64,000 bases of DNA from JBDTSW01 sp963758845 (GTDB taxonomy: Bacteria; Actinomycetota; Thermoleophilia; Solirubrobacterales; 70-9): positions 186,001 through 250,000 of the forward strand of contig CAVWWX010000002.1 of the NCBI GenBank assembly GCA_963758845.1. Reading direction: 5' to 3'. The notes beneath the pieces were generated by a model. It searched no databases and was not told the DNA's origin. It was given only the letters and a program-made list of their open reading frames with translations. The translations under genes and the position numbers were made by a program. Positions 9,933-18,151 of the stretch are shown here, piece after piece (within the stretch, counting starts at the first letter, position 1; the number at the start of each line of letters is the position of its first letter).

Positions 9933-10874
9933 CTAGTTCACGCCCTTGACGATCGCGACCTTGTCCTTGTTCTCGATCCCGGCGAAGACCACGCCGCCGC
10001 CGGCCGCGAGGTAGCGGGTCTTCGAGCCGGCAGGCAGGTCCTTGAACTGCTTCAGCTTGCCGTCCGGCTGCAGGATGCCCAGGCCGACCTTGTTGAACTG
10101 GCCGATCCACCAGTTGCCGTCGCCGGCGAACTCGATCCCGAAGGGGTCGGCGCCCGGATCCTTGGTCTTGTTGACGTCGTTGCCCTTGATCCGCCCGACC
10201 GTCTGCGGGTCGCTGCCGGGGTTCGCGTAGGCGATCTGGCCATTGGGGCCGTCGGACACCTGCTGCGGGCCTCCGCCGACGTTGAACCGCTTGAAGTCCT
10301 CGCCGTCGGGGTCGATGCGGATGATGTCGCTGCCGCCGAAGTCGACGGCCCACAGCTTGCCGTCGGCCTCGTCGAGGCCGCGCGCGTCCATGCCGGTGAT
10401 CGTGTCCGCGTCGAACCCGGCAGGGTTGTTCGCCGAGAACGAGATGAACTGGTCGCCGCCGATGGCGTAGAGCTTGTTGCTGGGGCCGTTGGTGATCCCC
10501 TGGCCGTTGAAACCCGCGATCGCGGTCTCCTCGGAGTTCTCCGGATCGTCGATCGGAATCCGCACGACGCCGCCGCTGACCGTCGCCCAGAGGTTCTGGT
10601 TCGGGCCGCGGGTGATGCCGACCGCGCCGACCAGGTCCGCCACCTCGTACTCCTTCACCTTGCCGTTCGGCTTGACCCTGGCGAGGGTCTCGTTGCCGGC
10701 GCCGTTGAACAGGACCCAGGCGTTGCCGTCGGGGCCGTAGGTCATCTGCGCGGGCGGGCCGCTCAGGTCGGCGACCTCGTCGAGCTTCGGGGCCGCGCTC
10801 GCGGCGCCCGGCACGAGGGCGAGCAGGGACAGGGACAGGGACAGGGACAGGATGAATGGCAGCAGTCGTCTCAT
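9933..10874 (-). CDS. Secreted Vgb/NHL-like beta-propeller protein
   Basis: About 313 residues from the ATG at 10874 (a second ATG is four codons upstream). A signal peptide with a Ser-Leu repeat (LSLSLSLSLLAL) is followed by six or so beta-propeller blades of the virginiamycin B lyase/NHL type, for example GPDGNAWVLFNGAG, GPNQNLWATVSGG, DGKLWAVDFGG and AGDGNWWIGQFN. Such proteins are extracellular; a few are lyases, but most have no known reaction. The His/metal signature of true Vgb lyases is not evident, so lyase activity should not be assumed. Convergent with ileS. Confidence 0.8.
   Translation of the reverse strand: MRRLLPFILSLSLSLSLLALVPGAASAAPKLDEVADLSGPPAQMTYGPDGNAWVLFNGAGNETLARVKPNGKVKEYEVADLVGAVGITRGPNQNLWATVSGGVVRIPIDDPENSEETAIAGFNGQGITNGPSNKLYAIGGDQFISFSANNPAGFDADTITGMDARGLDEADGKLWAVDFGGSDIIRIDPDGEDFKRFNVGGGPQQVSDGPNGQIAYANPGSDPQTVGRIKGNDVNKTKDPGADPFGIEFAGDGNWWIGQFNKVGLGILQPDGKLKQFKDLPAGSKTRYLAAGGGVVFAGIENKDKVAIVKGVN
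10825..10848 (-). repeat. Hexanucleotide tandem repeat in a signal peptide
   Basis: Four perfect copies of AGGGAC (plus-strand sense) followed by a partial copy. On the coding strand this encodes alternating Ser-Leu in the hydrophobic core of the propeller protein's signal peptide. Because the unit is six bases, copy-number change would lengthen or shorten the signal core without breaking the frame. Confidence 0.85.
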
Positions 10875-10974
10875 GCGGTGGATCATCGCACCGCCACGGC
10901 CGTTTTCGGGCTCACCAGGGTGTGAAATCCGTCACACCGGGCCCTCGCGCGGAGGGCCCGGGCGGCTCTGGCGG

Positions 10975-11301
10975 CTACGCCAGGGCCGGCTCCAGCTCGG
11001 CCTCGAGGCGGCGCTTGGGCATCGCGCCGACGATGCGCTTGGCCTCGCCCCCGTCCTTGAACAGGATCAGGGTCGGGATCGAGAGCACCTCGTAGGTGGC
11101 GGCCGTCTGCTGGTTGTCGTCGACGTTCAGCGAGACGATCTTGAGGTCCTCGCGCTCGACGTCGATCTCCTCGAGGATCGGGTGGACGACGCGGCACGGA
11201 CCGCACCAGGGAGCCCAGAAGTCGACGAGCACGGGCATGTCGGAATCGAGCACGTCGGCCTGGAAGGTGCCGTCGGTCACGTCGGAAAGCTTGCCTGTCA
11301 C
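10975..11301 (-). CDS. trxA: Thioredoxin
   Basis: 108 residues, the standard thioredoxin length. It reduces protein disulfides and supplies electrons to MsrA, peroxiredoxins and ribonucleotide reductase. The active site is WAPWCGPC in FWAPWCGPCRVVHP, with SIPTLILFKDG carrying the conserved cis-proline. The GTG at 11301 is preferred: it has GAGGAGAAC just upstream and the protein homology starts there, although the frame is open to 11364. A short AT-rich palindrome lies about 70 bases upstream. Confidence 0.95.
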   Translation of the reverse strand: MTGKLSDVTDGTFQADVLDSDMPVLVDFWAPWCGPCRVVHPILEEIDVEREDLKIVSLNVDDNQQTAATYEVLSIPTLILFKDGGEAKRIVGAMPKRRLEAELEPALA

Positions 11302-11372
11302 GTCCGTTCTCCTCGGGTTGCGTATCGGTGGCTCAGTGCTTGGTCCTCTGAAGAGCCCTGCCATTACTATAC

Positions 11373-11384
11373 ATACTGAAGTAT
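11373..11384. promoter_or_regulatory. Palindrome upstream of trxA
   Basis: ATACTGAAGTAT is an inverted repeat of 5-bp arms (ATACT/AGTAT) around GA, inside an AT-rich island (about 11361-11386) that stands out from the GC-rich surroundings. On the minus strand, TATAGT next to it could serve as a -10. It lies in the only gap between trxA and the upstream glycosyltransferase gene. Operator or promoter function is an inference. Confidence 0.45.
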
Positions 11385-11457
11385 TGGTCCTGGCTAAGGG
11401 GCTGGCGCGAGCCGAAAAGCATACGCGCCCGCCCGGAGCGCGTCGCCGGTTGACCCG

Positions 11458-12167
11458 TCAGCGGCGTCGCAGGCGCATCGCCGGGACCCGCCACGCCGCC
11501 TCGAGCACGATCCCCTTGCTCATCTTGGACTCGCCCACGCGCCGGTCGCGGAAGGTGATCGGCACCTCGATCACATGGAAGCCGCGGCGCAGCGCCCGGT
11601 AGGTCGTCTCGACCTGGAAGGCGTAGCCCAGCGACTCGAGCGAGGTCAGGTCGATCGCCTCCAACACCTCGGGGTGAAAGACCTTGAACCCCCCCGTCAG
11701 GTCGCGGACGCCGATCCCCAGGGCGGCGCGCGCGTAGCTGCTGCCCCCGCGGCTGATTGCCCGCCGCATCGCGCCCCAGTCGGTGACGCCGCCGCCCTCG
11801 ACGTAGCGCGAGCCCAGCACCAAGTCGGCTCGATCGGCGGCCTCGATCAGCCGCGGCAGGTCGGCCGGGTCGTGGGAGAAGTCGGCGTCCATCTGGGCGA
11901 CCAGGCGGGCGCCGGCTCGCAGCGCGTGGATGAACCCGGCGACGTAGGCGGGGCCCAAGCCCTCTTTGGTGGCGCGGTGGACGACCTCCACAGCGTCGTT
12001 TGCGGCAGCGAGGCGGTCGGCGATCTCGCCGGTCCCGTCCGGCGAATCGTCGTCGACGACCAGCACCCGGCTGCCGCCCGGGAGGGCCTCCAGCGCGGCC
12101 GTCACGATGGCTTCCAGGTTCTCGGCCTCGTCGTAGGTCGGCAGGACCAGCCAGATGTCGCCGTCAC
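11458..12167 (-). CDS. Polyprenol-phosphate mannosyltransferase-like GT2 enzyme
   Basis: About 236 residues. A GT-A family 2 glycosyltransferase of the dolichol/polyprenol-phosphate mannose synthase type, which moves a sugar from a nucleotide donor to a lipid phosphate at the inner membrane. Motifs: LVLPTYDEAENLEAIV, VVDDDSPDGTGEIA, AQMDADFSHDP (metal-binding DAD) and GSRYVEGG, ending in a basic C-terminus without membrane helices. The conserved LPTYDEAENL lies in a frame with no ATG, GTG or TTG before the upstream stop at 12184-12186. A GTG at 12167 becomes in-frame if one G is missing near 12158-12163, giving V-T-G-D-I-W. Otherwise the first usual start is GTG at 12105, which would lose this motif. 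Confidence 0.85.
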
Positions 12168-12198
12168 CGGAGATCGGTTGATGCTATTTCCTGTGCCC

Positions 12199-13938
12199 AT
12201 GGCGGAAACGATGCGTAATGCCGAGATCGCCGCCGCGATGGACGAGCTGGGCACGCTGTACGAGCTCGACGGGGCGGTGCGCTACCGCGTGCTGGCCTAC
12301 CGCGAGGCAGCGCGCGTGATCCGGCAAAGCCCCGTCTCGGTCGCCGAGCTGGCCCGGGCCGGCAAGGCCACCGAGCTGCCGGGCATCGGCGCGACCCTCG
12401 AGGAGAAGATCGTCGCCCTGCTCGATACCGGGGACATCCCGTCGGCGGTCAAGCTGCGGGCGAAGTTCCCGGCGTCCCTACTGGAGGTGACGCGGATCCC
12501 CGGCCTGGGCGCGAAGACGGTCCGCCGCCTCTACGACGAGCTTGGGGTCGCCAGCCTGGACGACCTGCGCGAGGCCGCGGCGAAGCAGCGCATCCGCGGG
12601 CTGAAGGGGCTGGGCGCCAAGGTCGAGGAGAACGTGCTCTCCTCGCTGGAGAAGATGGGCGAGGAGGGGGCGCCCGGGCGGATGTTGCTCTCGCAGGTGC
12701 TCCCGGTCGCCGAGGAGCTAGCCGCCGCGCTGCGCGAGCATCCCGCCTCGGACTCGGTCGAGATCGCCGGCTCGGCCCGCCGCCGGGCCGAGACCTGCAA
12801 GGACATCGACCTGATCGCCACGGCCACCGACCCCGAGGCGCTCGCGCGGGCGATCGTCGAGCACCCGCTCGTCGCCCAGTCGGGGAACCCCGGCGCCTCG
12901 GGAGCTCGCCTCGTGACCCACAACGGGATCTCGGTCGACCTGCGGATCGTCGCGCCCGACGCCCTCGGCAACCTGCTCCAGCACTTCACCGGCTCGGCCG
13001 CGCACAACATCGAGCTCCGCGAGCGCGCCGTGGCCGCCGGGCTCTCGGTCTCCGAGCACGGCATCACCGAGGTCGAGACCCAGAAGGTGTCGCGCTACGC
13101 GACCGAGGCCGGGGTCTACAAGCGGCTGGGCCTCCCCTACATCGAGCCCGAGCTGCGCGAGGGCAAGGGCGAGATCAAGGCCGCAGCCGACGGGGGCCTC
13201 CCCGACCTGGTCGAGGTCGCCGACATCAAAGGCGACCTCCACTGCCACACGACGCTCTCGGACGGGCGAAACTCGCTCGAGGAGATGGCCCAGGCGGCCC
13301 GGGCCCGCGGCTACTCATACCTGGCCGTCACCGACCACTCCGCCAGCCACGGCTTCGGCGACGACGTCCAGCCCAGCGCGCTGCTGGAGCGGATCGAGGA
13401 GGTCGCGGAGCTGAACGAGAAGCTCAAGGGCAAGCGCTTCCGGCTGCTCGCCGGCTCGGAGGTGAACATCAACACCGACGGGTCCCTGGACTACGCCGAC
13501 GACCTGCTCGAGCAGCTCGACTGGGTGATCGCCAGCGTCCACACTTCGTTTCGAATCTCGGCTAAGAAGATGACCGACCGCGTCGTCGCGGCGGCCGAGA
13601 ACCCCCTCGTCAACTGCATCGGGCACTTGACCGGCCGGCTGATCGGACGCCGCGAGCCCTACGACATCGACGTCGAGCGGGTCGTCGAGGCGGCGGCGGC
13701 CGCGGGGACGATGATGGAGATCAACGGCAACCCCAACCGCCGCGACCTGAACGAGCACCACGCCCGGCTGGCCGCCGACGCCGGCGTCGTCATCTGCGTC
13801 AATACCGACGCCCACGGCGTCGACACGCTCGAGAACATGCGCTGGGGCATCGCCACCGCGCGCCGCGGCTGGCTGACCGCGCCCGAGGTGGCGAACACCC
13901 GCTCCTGGGCGCAGTTCAAGAAGCTCCTGAAGCGCTGA
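12199..13938 (+). CDS. polX: DNA polymerase/3'-5' exonuclease PolX
   Basis: 579 residues, typical of bacterial PolX. The N-terminal family X polymerase has helix-hairpin-helix segments (LPGIGATLEEKI, IPGLGAKTVRRLYDELG), a palm with the metal-binding DIDLIAT and SVDLRIV, and a C-terminal PHP exonuclease domain (GDLHCHTTLSDG, VTDHSASHG, EINGNPNRRDLNEHH, NTDAHGVDTLENM). It fills gaps and trims ends in base-excision and end repair. The start ATG at 12199 begins MAETMRNAEIAAAMDELG; an ATG at 12181 is also in-frame. It runs divergently from the glycosyltransferase. Confidence 0.96.
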   Translation: MAETMRNAEIAAAMDELGTLYELDGAVRYRVLAYREAARVIRQSPVSVAELARAGKATELPGIGATLEEKIVALLDTGDIPSAVKLRAKFPASLLEVTRIPGLGAKTVRRLYDELGVASLDDLREAAAKQRIRGLKGLGAKVEENVLSSLEKMGEEGAPGRMLLSQVLPVAEELAAALREHPASDSVEIAGSARRRAETCKDIDLIATATDPEALARAIVEHPLVAQSGNPGASGARLVTHNGISVDLRIVAPDALGNLLQHFTGSAAHNIELRERAVAAGLSVSEHGITEVETQKVSRYATEAGVYKRLGLPYIEPELREGKGEIKAAADGGLPDLVEVADIKGDLHCHTTLSDGRNSLEEMAQAARARGYSYLAVTDHSASHGFGDDVQPSALLERIEEVAELNEKLKGKRFRLLAGSEVNINTDGSLDYADDLLEQLDWVIASVHTSFRISAKKMTDRVVAAAENPLVNCIGHLTGRLIGRREPYDIDVERVVEAAAAAGTMMEINGNPNRRDLNEHHARLAADAGVVICVNTDAHGVDTLENMRWGIATARRGWLTAPEVANTRSWAQFKKLLKR

Positions 13939-13945
13939 GATTAAG

Positions 13946-13974
13946 TTGATCGCCTGGGGGTAGTTTGCTATGCT
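13946..13974 (+). promoter_or_regulatory. Promoter of the marR-MFS operon
   Basis: TTGATC (-35, 13946-13951) and TATGCT (-10, 13969-13974) are separated by 17 bases. The predicted transcription start, about seven bases downstream, falls at 13981-13983, at the ATG itself. No Shine-Dalgarno sequence lies before that ATG, so the mRNA is probably leaderless. Confidence 0.65.
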
Positions 13975-13982
13975 AATTAGCA
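13971..13982. promoter_or_regulatory. Palindromic MarR operator candidate
   Basis: TGCTAATTAGCA is a perfect 12-bp palindrome overlapping the -10 box and touching the ATG of the marR gene; the wider sequence TTGCTA...TTAGCAA is also symmetric. A dimeric MarR protein bound here would block the promoter, which suggests autorepression of the marR-exporter operon. Confidence 0.6.
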
Positions 13983-14436
13983 ATGGTAAGCACTTTGGAT
14001 CAGGATCAGAACACGCTCGAAACGGCCTCGAGGCTTCGGCTTGCCATCGCGCGGACCGCCCGGCGGCTTCGCCAGAACTCGGGCACCGAGCTCACCGCGG
14101 CGCTCACGGCCGCGCTGGCCACCGTCGAGGCGCGAGGGCCGCTGACGCCCTCCGAGCTCGCACAGATCGAGAACGTCAAGCGCCCGACCGCGACCCGCAT
14201 CGTCGCGCGCCTGGAGGAGCAGGGCCTCGTCCAGCGCGCCGCCGATCCGTCGGACCGGCGCTCGTTCCTGGTTGGGATCACCGGCGAGGGCCGCGTCGCT
14301 TCTGCGCCGGCTGCGAACGCGTAAGAACGCCTACCTCGCGAAGCGCCTTCGCGAGCTGGACGCCGAGGACGTCGCGGCGCTCGACCGCGCCTCCGACGTG
14401 CTCGAGCGTCTGCTGGAGACGGAGCCGCGAACTTGA
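13983..14436 (+). CDS. MarR family transcriptional regulator (frameshifted)
   Basis: 150 residues once one extra base near 14291-14300 is removed (GEGRV then LLRRLRTRKNAYLAKRLREL). The winged helix-turn-helix is clear: LTPSELAQIENVKRPTATRI, then LEEQGLVQRAADPSDRRS, the MarR wing. MarR proteins are dimeric repressors often released by phenolic or drug-like ligands. The gene is directly coupled to the MFS exporter (TTGA overlap at 14433-14436), so the exporter is its likely target. The start ATG appears leaderless and overlaps a palindrome. Confidence 0.88.
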
Positions 14437-15651
14437 CGGCCGCGTTCCGGCGGTCCTTCGACTCGCTCAACATCCCGAACTACCGGCGGTACTTCGCCGG
14501 CCAGCTCGTCTCGCTCAGCGGCAACTGGATGCAGATCGTCGCCGAGATGTGGCTCATCCTTACCCTGACCGGCAGTGCCTTCGCGGTGGGCCTCACCACC
14601 GCCCTTCAGTTCCTTCCGATGCTCCTGTTCGCCACCTGGGGTGGACTGCTGGCCGACCGGATGTCGAAGCGGCGGCTCTTGCTGATCACGCAGGCGCTGA
14701 TGGTGATCCCGGCGCTGACCCTCTGGGGCCTGACCGCCGGGGGCGTGGTCGAGGCCTGGATGGTCTACGCGCTGGTCTTCGCGCGGGGGGCGGTGAACGC
14801 CGTCGACAACCCGACGCGCCAAAGCTTCGTAACCGAGATGGTGGGCTCCGAGCGCGTGGTCAACGCGGTCGGCCTGAACAGCGCGCTGATCCACGCCGCG
14901 CGGATCTTCGGGCCCGCGATCGCGGGCGTGTTGATCGCGACGGTGGGGCTCGCGGCCTGCTTCCTGCTCAACTCCCTGACCTTCCTGGCGATGATCGTCG
15001 CCCTGCGCGCGATGGACCCTCGCCGCCTGCAGCCCGCCCCCAGGGCCGCCCGCCGCCGGGGCGCCCTCCGCGAGACCCTTCGGCACGTCGCCCGCACCCC
15101 GGCCCTGGCGGTGCCGCTGGCGATGATGGCGGTGGTCGGCACGCTGGGCTTCAACTTCCAGGTGATCCTGCCCGTGCTGGCGCGCCTCACCTTCGACGGC
15201 GACGCCTCGGACTACACGATGCTGGCGATCGCGATGGCGATCGGCGCCCTGGCCGGCTCGCTCTACACCGGCTCGCGCGGGAGCGTCTCGGGCCGCTTCC
15301 TGATCACGTCGGTGCTGACCTTCGGCGCGTTCGCCGCAGCCGTGGCCCTGGCCCCCAGCCTGGCGGTGACGGCGATGCTCCTGGTGCCCATGGGCGCCGC
15401 CAGCGTGGCCTTCGCCGCCGGAACCAACGCCAGCCTGCAGCTCTCGGCCGAGCCCTCGATGCGCGGCCGCGTGATGGCGCTCTACTCCACCGTCTTCCTC
15501 GGCTCGACGCCGATCGGCGGCCCGATCGCGGGCTGGCTCTCGGAGACCACGAGCCCACGCGCGGCGCTGGCGCTGACCGCCGTCGCCGCCCTCGCGGCGG
15601 GCGCCGGCGCCTATGCCTTCCTGCGGCGCGGCTCGCTGCGCGTGCCGCTAG
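14433..15651 (+). CDS. MFS exporter, EntS/DHA3-like (C-terminal frameshift)
   Basis: About 405 residues with 10-12 membrane segments. The start FRRSFDSLNIPNYRRYFAGQ and LLFATWGGLLADRMSKRRLL (MFS motif A) are typical of the enterobactin exporter-like DHA3 group; it probably extrudes drugs or siderophore-like compounds by proton antiport. The start is a TTG overlapping the marR stop. The open frame runs on to 16172 across the opposite-strand gene, but the protein should end near 15651: a TAG there forms a shared CTAG with the convergent gene, and one extra base near 15600-15645 would bring it in-frame, giving 406 codons. Confidence 0.85.
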
Positions 15652-16187
15652 GCGGCGGGTGGTGGCGGCGGGTGGCCGGACGGCGCCCGGTCACGGGTGA
15701 GGCCGGGGGTGCGCACCAGCCGGATCGGGCTGAAGGCCGAGGACGGCTCGACGTAGAAGCGGGTGCCGTCGCGCCCCTCGATCGCCGCGACGGCCTCCTC
15801 GCGGCGGCGCCAGGCGAGCGCCACCAGGATCGCGTAGCCGGCGCCGATGGCGGCGACCTGCGGCCAGATCCAGGCCAGCCCGGCGCTGACGAGCGCGACC
15901 AGGCCGATCGGCCACAGCCGCTGGAACGCGATCCGGCCCGGGCTCTCCGCCGGCAGGCTCGTCGCGGTGCGCGCCGAGGCGAGCGTCCTGGACATCGCAT
16001 CGGCGGCTCGGGGCGAGCGGCCGAACGCGGCCCCCAGGATGCCGGCGATGAGCCACCAGGCGCCGGCCACGATCAGGGTCGTGTAGTCGCTGTCCTGGTT
16101 GGCGACGATGACGGTCACGGCTCCCAGGGCCGTCGCAACGCCGGCGACCAGCAGCACGGTCGATCGCAGTAGATCGCAGAACAGCAT
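15648..16187 (-). CDS. Hypothetical four-helix membrane protein
   Basis: 179 residues, not recognised. Hydrophobic stretches near residues 8-30 and 36-52, then a loop, then LWPIGLVALVSAGLAWIWP and VAAIGAGYAILVALAW suggest four membrane helices in two hairpins. The C-terminal segment GRDGTRFYVEPSSAFSPIRLVRTPGL resembles the tail of small conserved actinobacterial membrane proteins and would be cytoplasmic. It lies six bases downstream of otsB on the same strand and may be co-transcribed with it. Confidence 0.7.
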   Translation of the reverse strand: MLFCDLLRSTVLLVAGVATALGAVTVIVANQDSDYTTLIVAGAWWLIAGILGAAFGRSPRAADAMSRTLASARTATSLPAESPGRIAFQRLWPIGLVALVSAGLAWIWPQVAAIGAGYAILVALAWRRREEAVAAIEGRDGTRFYVEPSSAFSPIRLVRTPGLTRDRAPSGHPPPPPAA

Positions 16188-16193
16188 GAGGGG

Positions 16194-16979
16194 CTAGACC
16201 AGGCTCTCCAGCAACCGGCGAAAGCCCTCGGTGTCGTCGACGACCACGTCGGAGCGCTCGTCGAGCCCCTCGGGCTGCTCGTCGGAGGCGACGCCCACGC
16301 AGACCGCCGCCTGCAGCCGGTTCGACGACGCCATCCAGCGCAGCGCCTGGAAGGCGTCGAGGTCGGTCTCGTCATCGCCCCCGAACATCGCGGTCTGCGA
16401 GCCGGCCTCGCGAACCATGCGCATAGTCGCCGACCCCTTGTCGATCCCGGCGATCGGCCGGATCTCCAGGACCTTGCGCCCCCACCGCGGGACGAGGCCG
16501 GCCGCCTGCGCCAGGGTCGCCACCTCCTTGGCCTGCGTCATCGCGGCGCCCTCGGTCGCCGCTCCCCGCCAGTGCAGCGCCTGGATCGCGCCCTTGTCCT
16601 CGATTCGCAGCCCGGCCGTGGCCAGCCGGTCCTGGTCGAGGCTCTCGACGAACAGGCGCGGTCGCTCGGAGCGGCCACCGACCGCGGCGTCCGGAGTCGG
16701 CTCGTCGGACCCCGGGTGCAGGCTCTCGAAACCGTGGTTGCCCATGTAGGCGATCTCCTCGACGCCGACGATCCGTCGCGCGTCCAGGGCACGCCGCCCG
16801 GTGATGCACCCAACCAGCCCGTAGGCGCCGGCGAGCGCGCGGAGCACCGCGCGGGTCGGCTCGGGCACGGCAGACGCGGCCGGGTCGTTCCCGATCGGCG
16901 CCAAGGTGCCGTCGACGTCGCAGAGGATGGCCGCAGAGGCGGGATCGTCGCGCAACGGCCGTAAGAGGTCGGCGATCAC
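16194..16979 (-). CDS. otsB: Trehalose-6-phosphate phosphatase
   Basis: 261 residues of the HAD superfamily. It removes the phosphate from trehalose 6-phosphate, the last step of OtsAB trehalose synthesis. Motif I is ILCDVDGTLAPIG (Asp nucleophile and acid/base Asp), motif II region GCITGRRALDARRIVG, then YMGNHGFE, and motif IV FGGDDETDLDAFQALRW. The GTG at 16979 (VIADLLRPLRDDP) is chosen because motif I follows about 18 residues later. No otsA is present in the window. Confidence 0.9.
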   Translation of the reverse strand: MIADLLRPLRDDPASAAILCDVDGTLAPIGNDPAASAVPEPTRAVLRALAGAYGLVGCITGRRALDARRIVGVEEIAYMGNHGFESLHPGSDEPTPDAAVGGRSERPRLFVESLDQDRLATAGLRIEDKGAIQALHWRGAATEGAAMTQAKEVATLAQAAGLVPRWGRKVLEIRPIAGIDKGSATMRMVREAGSQTAMFGGDDETDLDAFQALRWMASSNRLQAAVCVGVASDEQPEGLDERSDVVVDDTEGFRRLLESLV

Positions 16980-16997
16980 GCGTCTAGTATCGCGGCG

Positions 16998-17357
16998 GTG
17001 ACGCGCGACCGGATCGTGAAGCTGGCGGTGATCGCGACGGCGGCCGGCGCGTTCAGCGGGCTCTTCGGCGTCGGCGGGGGCACCGTGATGGTCCCGCTCT
17101 TGATCTTGTGGCTGGGCTATGGCGAGCGCGAGGCGACCGGGACGAGCCTGGCCGCGATCGTCATCATCGCCGGCCTCGCGGCCGGAGCGCAGGCGCTCTA
17201 CGGCAACGTCGACCCGGCGAAGGCGGCGCTCGTCGGCGTTCCCGCGCTGGCCGGCGTGGTGGCCGGGACCGCCCTGCAACAGCGGCTGCCCGAGCGCTGG
17301 ATCTCCGGGCTCTTCTCGCTCCTGATGGTCGCGATCGCCGTGGAGCTGATCCTCTGA
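16998..17357 (+). CDS. Half-length TauE/SafE family permease, subunit A
   Basis: 119 residues with about four membrane helices. It matches one half of a TauE/SafE (sulfite/organosulfonate exporter) protein: AFSGLFGVGGGTVMVPLL, with the GVGGG motif, then TSLAAIVIIAGLAAGA and ALVGVPALAGVVAGTALQQRLP. Normal family members are about 250 residues with two such halves. The stop TGA overlaps the ATG of the second half gene (17357), so the two should be co-translated. Substrate is unknown. Confidence 0.85.
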   Translation: MTRDRIVKLAVIATAAGAFSGLFGVGGGTVMVPLLILWLGYGEREATGTSLAAIVIIAGLAAGAQALYGNVDPAKAALVGVPALAGVVAGTALQQRLPERWISGLFSLLMVAIAVELIL

Positions 17358-17740
17358 TGGAGCTGGCCGACGCGATCGCCGCCGCGGCGCTGGGCCTGGC
17401 CGGGGGTCTGGTGGGCGGCCTCCTGGGCGTGGGCGGCGGGATCCTGTTCGTCCCCGCCCTGGCGATCTTCGCCGGACAGACCCAGCTCGAGGCCGAGTCC
17501 ACCTCATTGCTCGCGATCGTCGCCGTCGCCGCCCTGGGGTCGTGGCGCCAGCACGGCTACGGCAACGTACGTGTCGCCGACGGGATCACGATCGGCGCCC
17601 TGTCGCTGGTGGGCGTCGCGATCGGGGCGGTCGTCGCCAACGCCGTGTCCCAGCGTGTTCTGGAGCTCTCGTTCGCCGCCCTCCTCCTGCTGGTCGCCGC
17701 CCAGCTCGCCGCGCGCGCACTGCGGCCGGCCGATGGATGA
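17357..17740 (+). CDS. Half-length TauE/SafE family permease, subunit B
   Basis: 127 residues, the second half: LAGGLVGGLLGVGGGILFVPALAIFAG, STSLLAIVAVAALGSWRQHGYGNV, then two further helices. It aligns with the first half gene over its length (shared G-x-GVGGG-x-x-x-VP and TSLxAIV), so the pair looks like a repeat split into separate subunits that would assemble as a heterodimer. The start ATG overlaps the previous stop by one base (TGATG). The arfB start overlaps its 3' end. Confidence 0.85.
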   Translation: MELADAIAAAALGLAGGLVGGLLGVGGGILFVPALAIFAGQTQLEAESTSLLAIVAVAALGSWRQHGYGNVRVADGITIGALSLVGVAIGAVVANAVSQRVLELSFAALLLLVAAQLAARALRPADG

Positions 17741-18146
17741 CCCGATGCCCATCGGCCAGGGCGTGGCCATCCCGCTGGCCGAGTTCGAGCTGCGGGCCAG
17801 CCGCTCGTCGGGGCCGGGTGGCCAGCACGCGAACGTGACGGCGTCGAGGATCGAGGCCGTGTTCGACGTGCGTGCCTCGGTTGCGCTCGATGAACGCCAG
17901 CGCGAGACGCTGCTTCGCCGCCTGGGGCCGCGGGTGAGCGCCGTGGCCCAGGACGCGCGGGGCCAGGCCCGCAACCGCGAGCTGGCGCTCCAGCGGCTTC
18001 AGTCGAAGCTGCGCGAGGGGCTGCGCCCGCGCCGCCGCCGCCGCCCGACCAAGCCCAGCCGGTCGGCCCGCGAGCGTCGCCTTACCGAGAAGCGCCGGAC
18101 CTCCGAGCGCAAGCGCCGCCGGCGCCCGCCTGGCGCCGACGAGTAG
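17733..18146 (+). CDS. arfB: Alternative ribosome-rescue factor ArfB
   Basis: 137 residues. A stand-alone release-factor domain that hydrolyses peptidyl-tRNA on stalled ribosomes. ASRSSGPGGQHANVTASRIEA contains the catalytic GGQ, followed by the RF domain and the very basic C-terminal tail (RPRRRRRPTKPSR...KRRTSERKRRRRP) that enters the empty mRNA channel. The ATG at 17733 overlaps the permease gene by 8 bases; an ATG at 17745 is also possible. Confidence 0.92.
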   Translation: MDDPMPIGQGVAIPLAEFELRASRSSGPGGQHANVTASRIEAVFDVRASVALDERQRETLLRRLGPRVSAVAQDARGQARNRELALQRLQSKLREGLRPRRRRRPTKPSRSARERRLTEKRRTSERKRRRRPPGADE

Positions 18147-18151
18147 CCGGG

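Noticed and set aside
15652..16172. Extension of the MFS frame to 579 residues
   Set aside because: It crosses the whole opposite-strand membrane protein gene, has no membrane pattern, and the natural end is the shared CTAG at 15648-15651 after one base correction.
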